Assembly: GCA_943333505.2 (NCBI GenBank)
Contig: CALQTN020000012.1
Span: forward strand, 1-64,000
DNA length: 64,000 nt
Source: Asaia bogorensis
Lineage (GTDB): Bacteria; Pseudomonadota; Alphaproteobacteria; Acetobacterales; Acetobacteraceae
Reading direction: 5' to 3'
Positions 62,531 to 64,000 of this stretch are shown in pieces (positions within the stretch are counted from its first letter, which is position 1; each line of letters begins with the position of its first letter). Position numbers and translations under genes: made by a program. The notes beneath the pieces were generated by a model. That model had not been told where the DNA came from, ran no database searches, and worked only from the letters and a program-made list of their open reading frames with translations.

Positions 62531-62905
62531 CTATTTCAGGCTTTCGAGATAGGAAATCAGATCGGCGCGCTGGGTTTCGTTCTTCAGGCCTGCGTAGCTC
62601 ATCGTCGTGCCCGGGACCGTTTCACGCGGGTTGATCAGGTATTTGTCGAGCGTCGCGGCATCCCAGGTCAGGTTTGCCGCCTGGTTAGCGGCGGAATATT
62701 TGAATCCGGCGACGCTGCTGGATTTGCGTCCGACAATCTCGAACATGCTTGGCCCGATCAGGTTCTTGCCGATCTCGGCGCGGTGGCAGGCGCCGCATTG
62801 GGTTTTGAACACTTTTGCCCCGTTGGCGGCGTCGCCGGCAATGGCTGGGGTTGCCGCCAGCAGCAGGGCGGCAAGGGCGGGAAGACTAGCGCGAAGTCGG
62901 GACAT
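62531..62905 (-). CDS. Class I c-type cytochrome (cytochrome c2-like)
   Basis: The 124-residue precursor has a signal peptide ending IAG, then ANGAKVFKTQCGACHRAEIGKNLIGP with the CGACH heme site, and PGTTMSYAGLKNETQRADLISYL with the Met ligand. It is a periplasmic electron carrier. It converges on pssA. Confidence 0.93.
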   Translation of the reverse strand: MSRLRASLPALAALLLAATPAIAGDAANGAKVFKTQCGACHRAEIGKNLIGPSMFEIVGRKSSSVAGFKYSAANQAANLTWDAATLDKYLINPRETVPGTTMSYAGLKNETQRADLISYLESLK

Positions 62906-63093
62906 TCAAGGCTCCTGGCTGCAGCGGATCAACGCTATCAGCATAATGCATTCCACTAACCGCATATACTTGCCGGCCCCTTATGTCTGCCCCGCAATCC
63001 CTCCCCCTTGCTGGTTCAGCTTTGCGACAGGCCGGAATGGCGCGGCGGGATAACTTCGCTTAGCCTGCGATACACAGTCGGCAGGAGGATGCG

Positions 63094-63879
63094 ATGCAGT
63101 TCGGGGATGATTTTCGTGGCAAGCGTGTGGTGGTCACCGGGGCTGCCGGTATTTATGGCGGCTGGATCGCAGCGGCGTTCGCCCGCGCCGGGGCGATTTT
63201 ATGCCTGTCCGATATGCGTGGCGACTTGCTCGCGGGGGTTGTGGAACGCCTCGGCCTCGATCCCGCTACCACCCTGTGCCATGGGACGGAACTGACCGAT
63301 TCGAGCTCAATCCGTGAACTTGCCGCCCTGGTGGCCGCCAGTTGGGGCGCGCCCGACATCGTGATCAACAATGCCGGGGTTTATCCCCGCACCGGCGAAT
63401 TGCTTTATCTCGCTGAAGCCGAGTTCGACCGCATCATGTCGGTCAACGTCCGCGCGCCGTTTCTGGTGACGCAAGCGATGGCCAAGCTGATGATCGCTGA
63501 GCGGGTTGGGGGCGTGTTCGTCAATATCGGATCAGGTGCCGCGCGCCAGATGCCGACCGGATCGGTGGCATATTGTATGTCCAAGACCGCGCTGGAGCGG
63601 CTGTCCAAGGGCCAGGCGCTGGAACTGGCGCCCCATAAGATCAGGGTCAACGTGGTCGAGCCTGGCTTCGCACCGGGCAGTGATTTCTCCTATTTGCCGC
63701 CGGATTATGTTGACCGGATGACCGCGCGCATCCCGCTTGCCCGCAATTCGGGGCCGGATGATACGCCCCAGGTGGTGATGTTCCTGTGCTCGCCGGCCGC
63801 GTCCTACATCACCGGCACCGCGATCGCGGTCGATGGTGGCAATTCGATCGGCACCTATCAGCCGGCGACCAATTCCTGA
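63094..63879 (+). CDS. SDR-family oxidoreductase
   Basis: The 261 residues have the NAD(P) site VVTGAAGIYGGWIAAAFARAG, the INNAGVYP segment, the active-site Ser in IGSGAAR, the YCMSK (Y-x-x-x-K) pair, and the late TGTAIAVDGG. It is a classical short-chain dehydrogenase of unknown substrate. AGGAGG precedes the ATG. Its stop overlaps the next start. Confidence 0.93.
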   Translation: MQFGDDFRGKRVVVTGAAGIYGGWIAAAFARAGAILCLSDMRGDLLAGVVERLGLDPATTLCHGTELTDSSSIRELAALVAASWGAPDIVINNAGVYPRTGELLYLAEAEFDRIMSVNVRAPFLVTQAMAKLMIAERVGGVFVNIGSGAARQMPTGSVAYCMSKTALERLSKGQALELAPHKIRVNVVEPGFAPGSDFSYLPPDYVDRMTARIPLARNSGPDDTPQVVMFLCSPAASYITGTAIAVDGGNSIGTYQPATNS

Positions 63880-64000
63880 TGCGGAATTTGCTGACCGATG
63901 TCGCTGGGATTTCGGTGGGTCATGCCACCGATCTCGCGCTCGGTTCCGGGGCGACGGCGATCCTGTTTGATGAGATGACGGTGGCATCCGGCATCGTGCT
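63879..64000 (+). CDS. P1-family (DmpA-like) peptidase, 5' part
   Basis: The first 40 residues, starting MRNLLTDVAGISVGHATD, match the opening of P1/S58 peptidases (L-aminopeptidase D-esterase, DmpA type), Ntn hydrolases that cleave themselves. The gene runs off the window. It overlaps the SDR stop by one base. Confidence 0.85.
   Translation, partial: MRNLLTDVAGISVGHATDLALGSGATAILFDEMTVASGIV

Overview
The window is high-GC alphaproteobacterial chromosome, most probably from Acetobacteraceae or a nearby Rhodospirillales lineage. Support comes from the FlbT/FlaF type of flagellin regulation, a ccmC-ccmD-ccmE heme-export cluster, a DUF1674 (SDHAF4-type) protein, DUF2842, cytochrome c' beside a b561 cytochrome, and a psd-pssA pair. 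The family assignment is inference; no rRNA gene is present. The only RNA gene seen is tRNA-Pro(CGG).

Layout. 1-6.2 kb: 3' part of opgH (osmoregulated periplasmic glucan synthase), a VOC protein and a GST, a tcuA-tcuB tricarballylate-oxidation pair, and a lactonase. 6.3-10.7 kb: two glycosyltransferase genes, one a GT2-WbsX fusion with four 'YPD' repeats, and a small protein carrying the same repeat. 10.8-13.1 kb: ccmC-ccmD-ccmE-ccmG and a 52-residue DUF1674 gene. 13.1-24.7 kb: EVE protein, Rieske protein, acetyl-CoA synthetase, SOUL and lipocalin-like proteins, luciferase-like monooxygenase, an atypical S8 protease, an SH3 protein and an M28-like peptidase. 24.8-34.0 kb: one long operon with a circularly permuted peptide-type binding protein, two permeases, two ATPases and hydantoinase/oxoprolinase B and A subunits. 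34-40 kb: esterase, aroQ, lutABC, Smr and XRE proteins. 40-52 kb: flagellar hook and filament genes (flgD, fliK, flgE, flgK, flgL, flbT, two fliC, flaF) with a TPR/ATP-grasp gene and a FlaG-like gene. 52-57 kb: apt, DUF2842, ugpBAEC. 57-64 kb: tRNA-Pro, LOG protein, cytochrome c', b561, LysM protein, psd-pssA, cytochrome c, an SDR and the start of a P1 peptidase.

The most unusual material is not in ordinary genes. (1) A 100-bp palindromic element flanked by TA occurs in full three times, with a solo 38-bp hairpin and a decayed piece elsewhere. Three genes (flgD, fliC2, the S8 protease) have their TAG stop formed from the flanking TA plus the first G of the element. (2) A ~1.76-kb tandem duplication of flbT(3')-fliC-flaF(5') left two flagellins and an in-frame FlaF::FlbT hybrid pseudogene. 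Because one copy has the element and the other does not, the window holds a matched filled and empty insertion site. (3) Divergent sigma-54-like promoters for fliK-flgD and flgE flank, at equal distance, a cluster of TTGCC/GGCAA half-sites. (4) The binding protein of the hydantoinase operon has its C-terminal module moved in front of its N-terminal module. (5) Several enzymes lack expected catalytic residues: CcmG has SxxC, the S8 protease has Glu for His, and the M28 protein lacks the Glu pair.

All identifications come from reading the translations and motifs; no database search was run.
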